Shown here: positions 1-10,267 of the stretch, in pieces
Layout: each line of letters starts with the position of its first letter
How positions within the stretch are numbered: position 1 is the first letter of the stretch
Origin: Ichthyophis bannanicus
Taxonomy: Eukaryota; Chordata; Amphibia; Gymnophiona; Ichthyophiidae
Assembly (NCBI GenBank): GCA_033557465.1
Contig: CM066040.1
Coordinates: forward strand, 325,580,297-325,644,296
Direction of reading: 5' to 3'
Length of the DNA: 64,000 bases
The notes under the pieces: model-generated
Seen by the model: only the letters and a program-made list of their open reading frames with translations
What the model was told of the DNA's origin: nothing
The model's database searches: none
Translations under genes and position numbers: made by a program

Positions 1-119
1 TATTTTACACAGTACGGGGAACTGCATCTCTTATTTATCTGATATTGTACTGCATGCAGAGTCTGGCTTCTTGGGTTTTCAGTTTATGTTTATTTCTTTA
101 TTATTTTATTTAGATGTAT

Positions 120-500
120 TTTAATTAGGCCTGATTTATATCTGGGCAGTGTTATGCGCCATGCACGCGCATAGCCCATCTCCCCTTCCGTCTAATCCAG
201 ATTTTCAATGCTGGTGTCATATGTGGCCCTGGCATTGAAAATCCAGGTCTCGCCACACACTCTGGAAGCCGCAGGAGCTAGCCGGGTAGTACCGATTTTC
301 GATGCTACCCGCTTAGCCCCTGTGCCTGAAAAATTGGCAGGGAAAAACCTTGCCTTTCTTTAAGGGGCAGAGGTCTAAGCAGGTAACATCGAAAATCAGT
401 GCTACCCATTTAGCCCTTTCCTCCAGCCCCGCTCCTCCCCGGAACTCCCCTAACACGCCCCCGTGCTAAGCACATGTAAATGCCTTTGGAAATCGCCCAT
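120..500. repeat. Foldback (multi-hairpin) repeat, copy 1
   Basis: This stretch is built from successive inverted repeats. One pair is the AATCCAGATTTTCAATGC arm near 194-211 with its complement near 232-247. A longer pair joins 283-322 to 371-414, both carrying a TCGAAAATC core. A related segment in the opposite orientation lies at 38240-38677, so this is a dispersed family. No coding capacity is visible. It is probably a non-autonomous foldback element; no terminal repeat or target duplication could be fixed, so the edges are approximate. Confidence 0.55.
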
Positions 501-524
501 TTATCTTATCTTTACCTGTTAATT

Positions 525-1340
525 CATTTTTCCTTTCTCCATATTTCCTCTTCCTTGTAATTTCTAAGTTTTCTTCTTCTGTTGCCCATTATAATCTTGT
601 GTTTCTCTTTACTTATATCTGTACTCTTCAGTTCTCTTCCTCCCCTCTTCTGCCACACACACAGCTTCCTCCTTGCCTCCTCACTCACCCTTCCCCACTT
701 CTCCATAATTCTCACATCCTTCACCTCTTTCCATGATTGCTTCCTCTCTCCCATCCTCCTTAGGTTTCTCTCCACTTCTGCCTTTTGCTACTTGTCTCTC
801 CTCCCCACTTTTATCTCAACTCTTCTTTCCTTGTCATTGTTCTCCTTTATCCCTTTCCTCACCCTCCCTATTCTCTTTCCTTTTCCCATATCTCTTCCCT
901 CTACCTTCTCTCGCATCTTCATCTCCCCTCCCTCTCTTCAAATTTCTTTCCTTCCTCCCATCTTTCACTTTCCTCCTCCTGAGCACTCTCTCTCTCTCTC
1001 TCTCCTTCCTCTTCTGTTCTCCTTCCGCAGCACTCTAGTTCACTCTCTCCTTCCCTCCTGGCACACTCCCTATCTCTCCTCTCCACCTCTTCCCAGGCCT
1101 CCCCTTCTCTCCAGGCACTCTCTCCTCTTCGTAGCGCACTCTCCCTCCTATCCCTTCCTGAGAATATCTCTCTCCCTTCTATCTTTCCCTGGGCGCTGTC
1201 TCATTCTCCCTAGTCTCTGCATTTTCTATCTTTCTCTCTCTCCCTTTTCCTTCCCCTCTTGACACACTCTCTCCCTCTCCTTTCCCCCTGCTAGCACTCG
1301 TTCTCTGTCTTCCTTTCCTTTCCCTCACTCTCACCTCCTC
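525..1340. repeat. Pyrimidine-rich low-complexity tract
   Basis: About 0.8 kb of almost pure C/T on the plus strand, made of TCTC, TTCC and CCCT runs with a (CT)n core near 988-1005. It opens long frames rich in Ser, Leu, Pro and Phe on the plus strand, and Arg, Lys and Glu on the minus strand. These are composition artefacts. Such mirror-rich tracts can form triplex structures. Confidence 0.8.
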
Positions 1341-1735
1341 AGCCCCTCCACCTCCGGAAATAATCTCTGCGATGCGTTAGGAGGCCCAGAAACGATATCA
1401 GTCAGTGGAGCGCAGAGTGCACAGACATCTTTCTCTGTCGTTATTTAATGCCTGCAGTGTTTGGGGGGGGGGGGAGGAAGGAAGAGGACTTTGCCTCTTT
1501 GTCCCTCCCCTTCATGCAGGCTAGTCTGGAAGAGTATTGTCCAGTAGACAGCACTGTATAATGAATGAGATGGATCCCACCAACTCATTCTATAATGGTC
1601 CTCAGAACTCCACAAGATGTCTAATGGGCAAAACGATTAGAAAGTGATGCCTAGAGCTATAGTAAAATGTTTTCCTTTGGTTGGCCAACCGGAAAGCTTA
1701 AGAAGAAACATCTCTGCACCCTTTTGATGGTGGGT

Positions 1736-1895
1736 TATTTATTTATTTATTTTATTTACATTCTCTTATATACCGCGCTATTCTGCATCAGTGCGGTTTA
1801 CATTGAACAAACTGAAATTACATTGAACAGGGCATTATAACTTGGAGATAACTAATTTTTACAGGGAACATGGGCTCTGGAGGGTTAAGTGGGTT
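1736..1895 (-). repeat. SINE 3' tail fragment
   Basis: A (TTTA)n run is followed by sequence matching the complement of the SINE 3' half seen at 17100-17230 and 27360-27500. It includes the TATACCGCGC and GCGGTTTACATTGAAC blocks and ends around GGGTTAAGTGGG. The tRNA-like head is missing, so this is a truncated reverse-strand copy. Confidence 0.75.
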
Positions 1896-2555
1896 ACCAA
1901 GTGACTACATTTTGCTTGGGGCAGGCTGACTCAGGCCTGTTTTTACCACGCTCCCTCCCCCCAGCCCCTACCTCTGGGCAAGCATGAACCTGTAGTTCGC
2001 TTTTCTTAGGGACATCCATGCCACGGGACAAAATCACAACCGGCTCAACCTGACCTGAAAACAAATTGGGGCTAAATGGTAATCCTAATTTTGGTCTCTT
2101 GTGTGTGCTTAGCTTCCCCATGCAATGGCCCCATCAACTTCATGGCAAGAAAGAGGTTTTGAGAGTAGTTGGCTAGCTGCTACTTTTGGTACCTTGGAGT
2201 GATTAAATAGTGAGAGAAAGCAAAGAGGGGGATGATATTTGCCCACCGCGGTGAGGATCTTTGGGAGCTGTCATTTCCCAGACACCATGGCCCTTCTCTT
2301 CTGGCAGAGCATTCGTTTTCCGGTAGGGGCCGGTTAGCACACGATGTGCCTTCTGGTCTGCAGGTATTCACTCAGCATTGTTAGGAAAATCCCACATGGC
2401 CCATTAGAAGCAGCAGAGTGAAACCTTGAGTAGATGGGAGCCTAGTTAAAAATACAATCTGCCGTGATATTTAAACCCTTTTTTTCCATATTAATTATTT
2501 CACTCCACAATTATTTCACTTCAATAAAGGATACATGGCAAGCTTTATGCATCTA
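1896..2555. other. No recognisable feature
   Basis: Nothing recognised here. The frames of 60-75 codons show no family resemblance. Confidence 0.5.
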
Positions 2556-2650
2556 ATTTGACTCTTTCTACAGGGTGCCCAGCACCGCACATGCCTTTTA
2601 GTGCTTTATAAATGTTTAATAGTAGCAGTAATAGTAACTTTAGCAGCACT
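2556..2650 (+). repeat. L2 (family B) 3' end fragment
   Basis: A short piece resembling the conserved tail of the L2 family B elements: a CAGCACCGCACATGCC-like block, then GTGCTTTATAAATG, then a degenerate TAGTAG run. Better preserved tails lie at 28090-28180, 29690-29762 and 42970-43036. Confidence 0.6.
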
Positions 2651-2799
2651 TGGACTGTGCACTAAGACTGAAGTTTTGGCACGATTTTGGGTTCAAGATC
2701 TCCTTTGGCAAAATCTCTCATTTTCACAGATTTCAGCTGAACATCTTCTAGGAAAGGGGACAAAAACAGAGTGCAGGTACACGCAGGAGTGCTAGGGAA

Positions 2800-2895
2800 C
2801 CCACGCTAGCGGTCAAATGGGTCTTTATTAAGCCGGTACACACGCTGGGGTTTAATAAAGACCTGTTTGACCGCCAGCGTGTCTACCGGTCCCTT
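2800..2895. repeat. Nested inverted repeat (hairpin)
   Basis: The outer arms pair GCTAGCGGTCAAATGGGTC near 2806 with GACCTGTTTGACCGCCAGC near 2860. The inner segment CCGGTACACACGCTGG near 2834 is complementary to CCAGCGTGTCTACCGG near 2873, so two alternative hairpins share sequence. It may be the relic of a foldback element. No target duplication was found. Confidence 0.6.
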
Positions 2896-3080
2896 TGTTC
2901 CCCATCTCCTAGGAAAGACAGCACAGCTGAGATACAAAGCTACATTCATTTCGTTCTCGTGTACTTTCGGGATCTGTTGATGTTGTTATAGCTTGGTGAC
3001 TACGCATTGTTTAGGGAATTGAGGGATAGGGTAGTGGACTCCTGGCTTTGTCTCTCTTTTTCAGCTTCGGTTCCATAAGG

Positions 3081-3454
3081 CAGTGCTTCTCAACCTTTCT
3101 CATTTTCAGGCACACTTCTGAATTCATGCAATAATCGTGGCACACCAAACCAAATTTTTCATGATCCCTAAATCTCACTCTCTCCCACTGGTGCAAAGAC
3201 AGAAAAATATTTTTACCAGTGTTCCTCATTCTCCTGGTTTCAGTTTAATGCTTGAACATATAAGATCAGCGGGTCCTGCAAAATTACAAAATTCCACGCT
3301 TTGTCAGATGGAAGCCAGGAGAGGAGGTGCACATCTAGAACAGGCCGCTCTCCTTCTACCAGCGGGAAGAAATGCAGGGAAGGGACGATTACTTGTTTTC
3401 TGGTGGGTAAATCTGAGATTGGTTCTCTCAAGGCACAGTGACTGAGAAGCACTG
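3081..3454. mobile_element. hAT-type MITE, 374 bp
   Basis: The ends are inverted repeats: CAGTGCTTCTCAACC on the left, and on the right the complement of CAGTGCTTCTCAGTCA. The flanking 8-mers CCATAAGG (3073-3080) and CCTAAAGC (3455-3462) agree at 5 of 8 positions, consistent with a decayed 8-bp target duplication. CAGTG(G/C)TTCTCAACC ends are typical of hAT-Charlie-like elements. It has no transposase frame and is non-autonomous. Confidence 0.75.
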
Positions 3455-3639
3455 CCTAAAGCAACAGGAGTTTAGCAAGCACTCCAGTATCTTTATATGT
3501 GCCCCCTTTCACTTTCCAAACGGCTGTAAACCAAGTGTAGGTGTAATTCAGGAGAGTTTATTGAAAAAATGTTCTCAATCCCTAGTCTTCTGTTCACCTC
3601 TTAGTTATTTATTTGTAAATCAAAGCGTAAACCAGCAAA

Positions 3640-4216
3640 ATATTTATTTATTTATTTGGTTACATTTTTGTAGCGGTTTACATTATAACTTGGGCACAGC
3701 AAATCAACAGTTACATATAACACGTTAAAATTATATACATTTAACAGTTTTGGAATTATATACATTTAATAGGATCAGTTAAAATTATATACATATATAT
3801 GAAGGATGTCATCTGGGTGCCAGATCAATGCTTTTGATGGACAAGTTATGGGAAGGGTGATGTGTTGATGATTAAGTTGTATTGTAGTATTCCTGGAATA
3901 AGTAGGTTTTTAGATCTTTACGGAAGGATTGTAGGTCCTTGTTCGCTCTTAGAGTGTCAGGTAGTCTGTTCCATTGTGTGGGAGCTGTTTATGTGAATGT
4001 TCTGTTGCTTGTCATAGTTTTGACATTGCATATGTTGTGTGGGACTTGTAGTGTGTTGAGGTTGTGAGTTCTTCTAGAACTGTTGGGGGGTTGAGTTGCA
4101 ATAAGTGTGGAGAGGTGTGATGGGGCTATTTTGTGAATTAGTTTAAAAGTTGTTATTATGATTTTGTATCTTATGCGAGTGTGAATGGGAAGCCAGTGAA
4201 GATCCATAGAATACAT
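3640..4216 (-). pseudogene. L2-clade LINE 3' fragment
   Basis: Reverse-strand remnant of an L2-type reverse transcriptase C-terminus and 3' tail. Translation of the minus strand over 3989-4216 gives the family hallmark LHWLPIHTRIRYKI followed by an APSHLSTLI segment. The tail near 3640-3690 carries the (TTTA)n run and a GCGGTTTACAT block. The element is heavily 5'-truncated and the frame ends early. A second reverse-strand L2 piece follows at 4608. Confidence 0.8.
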
Positions 4217-4607
4217 AGAAATTGTGGTAATGACTAAACAGATTCAACATGATAAAGTTTAACAAGTAACACTGAACTGGTGTTTAACGAGAAGTTGATT
4301 GAGGAAGGGGTCTTGGGAAGAAAAGAGTACAGTGGGAGTAGGGGATGTGCTTAGTTAGATAAACTATGGTATTTACAGTCTGGTGCTTGGGCAGAGGGCA
4401 CGGAGAGAGATTATTCATGTTTTGGGTAAGTTAATGTATTTACAGTATAGTAGTTTGTTAGGAGATTAGGACATTATATAAGTGAGGGTTTCATAGAAGT
4501 CAGGTTTACGTGGCTTGGTTAAGTCCTTGGTTGGGAGTAGGAGTGGGTAGCAAGCATTTGAGATTAAGGGGGTGGTGGGGGTTTGGGTATGAGAGTCCGT
4601 CACGCTG

Positions 4608-4897
4608 TCATCTGAGTGGGTTGAAGTACTCCTTGAATAAGTATGTTTTGAGTTGCTTCTGGAACTCTGATGGGCTCGATGAAGTTCTCAGGTTTTGAGG
4701 AAGGGAATTCCAAAGTATGGGTGAGTGGAACGAGAATGCACTATTGGATGTAGTTTGTTTGCACTTGGTGAAGTCCGTAGGTATGGCTAGGGTGTTAAGT
4801 GTTGCAGTCCTTCTTGATCTGTTATTTGGTAGTGCTTGTATGAGTGTTGTTAATTGTGTTGCGGAAAGGTTGTGGAGGATCTTGAAGGTGACCAACT
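4608..4897 (-). pseudogene. L2-clade LINE C-terminal fragment
   Basis: The minus strand encodes about 95 residues of the L2 C-terminal region: a FKILHNLSATQLTTLI-like segment, an NRSRR block, then FSFHSPILWNSLP and an FQKQLKTYLF end. This is the usual order after the reverse transcriptase domain. It is 5'-truncated, abutting another L2 fragment in the opposite orientation near 4897-4905. That head-to-head junction suggests rearrangement or 5' inversion at insertion. Confidence 0.8.
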
Positions 4898-4899
4898 TG

Positions 4900-5312
4900 A
4901 CTTTTCCTTAACAAAATGCTCCCTCGCAACAAAGAACAGAGCTTTTGTGTTTTACGCACCCATTCTTTGGCATGCCCTCCCTACCACCATCCGGGCTATG
5001 TCTGACCTTGCACAATTCAGGAAGGCTCTAAAGCACCACCTTTTCCTTCAGCATTACTCTCAGTCCGATGACATGACATAACCCAGCACACCCTTTACCT
5101 TTCATTTAGACAAAATCATAGCTGTCGATACATTTACATAACTTGTATATAGTCACCTTATCCCTGCTGAAATCCAAGTTTTATCTCCTGTTCCTTGAAA
5201 GTTTCAGTGTATGTTCCATTCTACATTGTACAATTTATTGTTATTTGTAAACTGTACTGATTCTAAAGAGTGCAGTATAAAAAAGACGTGAATAAAATAA
5301 ATAAAATAAATT
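4900..5312 (+). pseudogene. L2-clade LINE C-terminal fragment with 3' tail
   Basis: The plus strand encodes a NRAFVFYAPILWHALP motif and FRKALKHHLF, the last part of an L2-type ORF2. It is followed by about 240 bp of 3' UTR ending in AATAAAATAAATAAAATAAA near 5290-5312. Only the last about 55 codons of coding sequence remain. Confidence 0.8.
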
Positions 5313-5314
5313 CC

Positions 5315-5445
5315 CCTAGATATATCTTAGTTCCCAGCTGTTGTGTTGTCTGTCTTGACTAGATTGTAAGCTCTTATGAGCAGGGACCATCTTTTACATG
5401 TCTCTGTACAGCCCTGCATATGCTTTATAGTGCTATATAAATGAT
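5315..5445 (+). repeat. L2 (family B) 3' end fragment
   Basis: Contains the family B tail blocks in order: CCCAGCTGTTGTGTTGTCT, GACTAGATTGTAAGCTC, GAGCAGGGACCATC and GCTATATAAATGATAA. It directly follows the tail of the preceding L2 fragment. Confidence 0.75.
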
Positions 5446-5830
5446 AACATAGTAACATAGTAAACGATGGCAGATAAAGACCAGTATGGTCCATCTAGTC
5501 TGCCCAGTAAGATGGCAAGAGTAGGTGCACCTGCCGCTCTGTGCAGGCCACCCCTCCCCATGTCTTTGTTTAGGGGTGAACCCACCGCTCTGTGTAGGAC
5601 ACCCCTATTTATTGAGAAATTAGATAGTTAAGTTTATTTTTATTTTATCCTGTTTCTAAAAAGGGATCCACTGAGTTTGTCCCATGCCATTTTGAATTCT
5701 GCCACTGTATTTGCCCCCACCACTTCCATCGGGAGGGCATTCCAAGCATCCACCACCCTTTCAGTGAAAAAGTATTTCCTGACGTTGCCTTTCAATTTAC
5801 ACCCTTGCAGCTTCATGTTATGCCCTCTAG
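5446..5830 (-). pseudogene. CR1-clade LINE 3' fragment
   Basis: It starts with the octamer-like tail AACATAGTAACATAGT. Its reverse complement reads a typical CR1 C-terminus, including YFFTERVVDAWNALP and an EFKMAWDKL end. The sequence GACCAGTATGGTCCATCTAG near 5486 is the complement of the CR1 3' UTR. It belongs to a CR1 subfamily different from the copy at 57-62 kb, whose tail octamer is based on GTTCTTAT. Confidence 0.8.
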
Positions 5831-7189
5831 TAGTAGTAGCATTTTGTTTTTCATTTTGTTTAAAATAAAATAAATATAAGACAAAATGAAAAGAAAAAAG
5901 TTTAGCTCCAGGATCCCACAGCTGCTATTGAAGTTTGAAATCCACTCCCCTTGGGATTCAGTGCCCCAGACCCTGAGCTTCTCCCACCCTCCCTGAAGAA
6001 AGTCTGCTGCTGCCAAAATTTGAACCCACTGACTCAAATCCACTCTCACCTCCCTTGGGCCTCCTCTGGCTCCCTACCACATTCTTTGGTCTTCATAGGG
6101 CAAGAGTGACTGGGGATCATTCCTGCCCTGTGAAAACACCTATGGATGGGGCAAGAGACAAAATGCAGGGCTGTGCAAGTAGGGTTGGGTGGGTGAGGGT
6201 GGTGCATATGTGATTCACAGGAGACTGTGCCAAGCTGACGATTTCTTTTTATTTTGGCAGCAGCGGAGTGTTTTCAGTGGGAGGGGAAGGTCGTGGGGCT
6301 GTCTATATGTACTCACCCTGGTTTTGGGGACAAAGAAATATTGAAAATAAACATAATATATTTATTTCTCTTTCATTTTCAAAAAATAAATAAAACAAAA
6401 TAGGAAATTCCAAGGAGATTTCCTATTTGATTTCAAAACTAAGCACATCCCTAATGCAATCCCTTGAATTTTTTGCACTTTTCAAATTTCATGAGTGACT
6501 TTGCAGGGCACAGGAGGAACAAAATCGACAATTTTCACTTAAGAAATGTATGTAGGACGGCAAATACATATTGAGAACCAATGTGCTGCTGATTCAACAA
6601 AGCATAAGTCCTGAGGATAGGGCAAAAGGAATTGTTTTGGGGCAGTAGGAAATCATGGTGTGTCCTTGCTTTACATTACATAAGTTGTAGTAGTAGGTAG
6701 TACCGGCTGATTCTCTGTCAGGGCTGTGATGTTTCCTCCTGCATATAGTTTTGAAAGGATTTGATTTTGCTAAACCAAATTTTGCCTAAAGCAGGTCCCG
6801 CTGGGAACATCTGACTTTTGTGCTTTTGAAAAATCACAAGTGACTGGGGGAGCGCATTTGAACATTTCCCTATAAATAATATATGGGAAACAATTTCAAT
6901 GCATGATGTCTTGAGAGCCTCTGGATGGATAGTAAAAAAATATTATATCTGGTCATTGGGTGCAGCGGAGCTTTTCTTGGAATGATTGAAATGTTGGTAG
7001 TTGCTCAGGGTGTGGTGGATGTTTGCTGTAATGTGAGCATCTGAAAATGAATAATAGTATGAAAGACTATCTTGTTTTTCAGAGTGATTGACTGGGCTGT
7101 TTTGCATTCCAGAATCTATTTTGAAGTGAGTTACCTCTTGATACATTTTGACACGTTTTGACATTTTCATACATGGTTTATACCAATTG
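5831..7189. other. No recognisable feature
   Basis: A/T-rich sequence without a convincing family match. Short frames near 5813-6049 and 6943-7170 look like chance. Confidence 0.5.
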
Positions 7190-7397
7190 AAGTTTATATA
7201 TAGACCAATGATTGAATCCCATGTTCTTTGTTAATATGTAAATAGTTTACCCTGTATTTACTCCAAGTTACATATCCTGTTACAATGTAAGCACAAGACA
7301 GTTTCGACTGAATTGAGCAACTATCGTTAACTGTAAACCACACTGATAAAGAGCGCGGTATATAAAAGATGTTAAATAAATAAATAAATAAAATATA
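7190..7397 (+). repeat. L2 (family A type) 3' UTR and tail
   Basis: This holds the TGTAAACCACACTGATAAAG block, GCGGTATATAAAAGATG and a (TAAA)n tail, the same 3' end found after the L2 coding frames at 48840-48932 and 53870-53910. No coding sequence remains. Confidence 0.7.
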
Positions 7398-7792
7398 CTG
7401 CATACAAATGGGAGCAAAGCTGTCTAGAAAGTGACGGGCTCTGGTGATTATTTCCTTTATATTTATTAATATTGCAGTTTAACTTTATGCATTGCTGCTT
7501 TGTGTTTCTTTTTATTCTCAAGTCTTGGTTTATTTATTTTTATGCCAATAAATGAATAAAAAAAAGAAAAAAACATCAAGAAATACGAACAGTACATGGG
7601 TAGCGAAGGAAGTACAACAAGATTTAACAACTGGAAGCATCTCAAGAGGAGACAAAGTCCATCATTACAAGCCACTTTCTATTGAAACAAGTCAACCGGT
7701 TTGTTTTCGTGGCTTATATAAGCTCAAAACAATAAATAAGGCAAACAGAGTTCCACCAAAAATGAACATTAGCCAGTGCAAGATTTTTCCAA

Positions 7793-8600
7793 TTAGCAGG
7801 CTACAGTTAGTAAAATGTCTGGAAGCAAGACCTGAGATTCAGACAGCAAGCCCCATAACGAGACAGAACACAAAACCATAATATGATAAGATAATGGAAA
7901 TTCAGCATTCAACACACATTGTACACGACCCACACCTGCGTCCAAAACTCTGTTAAGCATGTGTCTTAATGTAGCAGGTGCGTTCCCACAGGACCAGCAG
8001 GTATTAGACTGCGCCAAGCCTGCACGTTGATGTTGTAAGGCATCCACACTGCTCTGTGTGCCACAGAATATAAGGATTGCAAAATTCTAGCAGACTGCAA
8101 AGATGAGAACAAACACTGTCAGAAGTAAGGCCAAGGTGGGGAGATAACAGAGGACCGACATCCAGCTCCCAGGCACGCTCTATCTGCGATATCAGTGTGC
8201 GCTCTAGTTTTCTCAGCTTGCTCTATATTTTGGAGGCGACACGGCCAGCGTCTAGTAAATTCCTACTCATTGCCAAAAGGGCTGGATGCAGACCCAAGTG
8301 ATGCAGAGGGAGGCTACTCACCTGCATATGATGCAAGAGCTGATGACAAGCAAAGAGCCAATTAGAAGACAAATTAAATTTGGCCTGCAGCTGAGCAAAG
8401 GATAATAGACGGCCTCTATCAAGCACATCACCTATGGTCCATGTACCTTTAGTTTTCCACACCACCCAATTAAGAACCTTCCCATCGATACAGAGCATAT
8501 TGTTCCCCTATAAAGGGGAAGCAAAATGTTCTTCCTTGGCATGGGTGGGGGGGGGGGGCATGCATGTAAAAAGCTTAGTGCCTCCTGAGTAGCTATTATG
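7793..8600 (-). pseudogene. L1 ORF2 C-terminal region
   Basis: Two minus-strand frames (7793-8047 and 8223-8617) carry the L1 ORF2 tail. One has a TIGDVLDRGRLLSFAQLQ segment followed by FNLSSNWLFACHQL, typical of the region after the reverse transcriptase. The other has CWSCGNAPATLRHML, matching the first part of the C-terminal CX2C...H motif that the intact element at 31.9 kb also has. The final Cys is not preserved. Upstream codons continue at 10268 beyond the RTE insertion. Confidence 0.75.
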
Positions 8601-9689
8601 CATATGCTATCCCTCATGGGTTATCACTCTGATCCCACATGCCAGCAGATACTACCACCATTCCTGGAACAAGAACTGCCTGAAGTACAAACAGGGTTCA
8701 GGAAAGGGCGAGGAACAAGAGACATCATTGCGGATGTGAGATGCATCCTTGAAAAGACAAAAGGATATCTATATGTGTTTTATTGGCTACAGCAAGGTTT
8801 TTGACTGTGTAAACCATGAGACACTATAGGCCACATTAAGAAGCATGGGCATACTAGAACATCTGATCGTTCTCTTGCATACCTTAACATTAATCAAGAC
8901 GCAACAGTTCAAATGGAACAAGGAAAAACAGAATGGTTTAAAATCAGCAAAGGTGTACAACAAGGCTGCATACGTTCCCCCTACCTATTTAATTTATATG
9001 CAGAGAATCAGGACTGTATGAAGACAACCAAGGTGTGAAGATTGGTGGAAGACTCATCAACAACTTTCGCTATGCTGATGACACCACAATACTGGCTGAA
9101 AGTGAAGATGATCTGAAACATTTGCTTCTCAAGATCAAGGTACATAGTCTTAAAATGGGCCTGTATCTTAACATAAAGAAGACAAATATTTTGACAACAG
9201 GCAAAATCAATAAGTTCATCATTGATGGAGAAGAAATTGAAATAGTAGACAACTTTAAACTGTGTGGATCAATAAAGAAATGACAAGCAGTCAAGAAATC
9301 CAACAACACATTGCTCTTAGCAGAATGGCTAAGAAGGACTTAGACAAGATTCTCCAGAGCAGAGATGTTTCTCTCCATACAAAGATTCAACTAGTCCAAG
9401 CCATGGTATTTTCAATAACATCTTATGGATGCGAAAGTCGGACAGTGAAAAAGATAGGAAGAAAATTGATGCCTTTGAATTATGGTGCTGGCAATGAATA
9501 CTGTGTATACCACTGACTACCCGAAGAACAAATTAGTCAGTACTAGAGGAGATCAAACCAAAGCTTTCTTTAGAAGCTCAAATGACAATGCTTCAACTTT
9601 CATACTTTGGATACATCATGTGAAGAGATCATTAGAGAAAGACATCATGCTTGGCATCATGAAGATCAATGCAAACAGGGAAGGGAGGA

Positions 9690-10165
9690 GAGGCCTAATG
9701 GCTGGGGCAAGTTACCTCAAGCCAGGGGGCAAGGGGTTTGAATTCTGCTAGAGGATAGCAACCTTGGGCTGGAAGGACTGGGGGTTCTAGTCCAACAGGT
9801 ACTCTTTGTGGCCTTGGGCAAGTCACTTAACCCTTTGTTGCCTCAGGTATAAAAACATAGATTGTTAGTCCTTCAGGGACAAGGGTAATATATATAGGGT
9901 GGCCCAAAAAAAGCGAGAACATCTCATAGCATATAAGTTATTTAAAAATTCAAAAAGACAGATGTAAATGATTGACAAATTAAAAAAAGATGGCGACCGG
10001 AAATTGTCAAAATAAAGACGTTATATAGCTAAAAAAGGTAAATAAGTAAACTATTTAAGCTTTTAATTTACGAGATGTTCTCACTTTTTTTGGGCCACCC
10101 TGTATAGTACCTGAATGTACATCACTTTGACTTGTAGAAACATGGTATATAAGCCTAATAAAATA
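9690..10165 (+). mobile_element. tRNA-derived SINE, split by a mariner MITE
   Basis: The head GAGGCCTAATGGCTGGGGC, a degraded B box (GGGTTTGAATTC) and the TTGGGCAAGTCACTTAACCC block match the other SINEs here. After the mariner insertion (9895-10102) the SINE tail resumes with CCTGAATGTACATCACTTTG and a GCCTAATAAAATAA end. This parallels the tail of the SINE at 28746-29003 (a different tail subtype from the copies at 16940 and 27205). Confidence 0.65.
9895..10102. mobile_element. Mariner-type MITE, 208 bp
   Basis: Near-perfect terminal inverted repeats of about 30 bp: the left end has GGGTGGCCCAAAAAAAGCGA and the right end has the complement, with GAGATGTTCTC at the inner edge. TA dinucleotides flank it at 9893-9894 and 10103-10104, the target duplication expected of Tc1/mariner elements. 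It has no transposase frame. The arms differ by only a couple of bases, so the copy looks fairly young. Confidence 0.85.
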
Positions 10166-10267
10166 ACAGCAACTATGGATACTGCTCTATCAGCAATGAG
10201 CTGTCTGAGTGAACACAGTTTAGGACATCTTTCCAGAGGGTTGCCATGAGTCAACACTGACTTAACA

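Noticed and set aside
582..1262. A 226-codon plus-strand frame
   Set aside because: Entirely within a C/T tract; composition is Ser/Leu/Pro/Phe only and no domain is visible.
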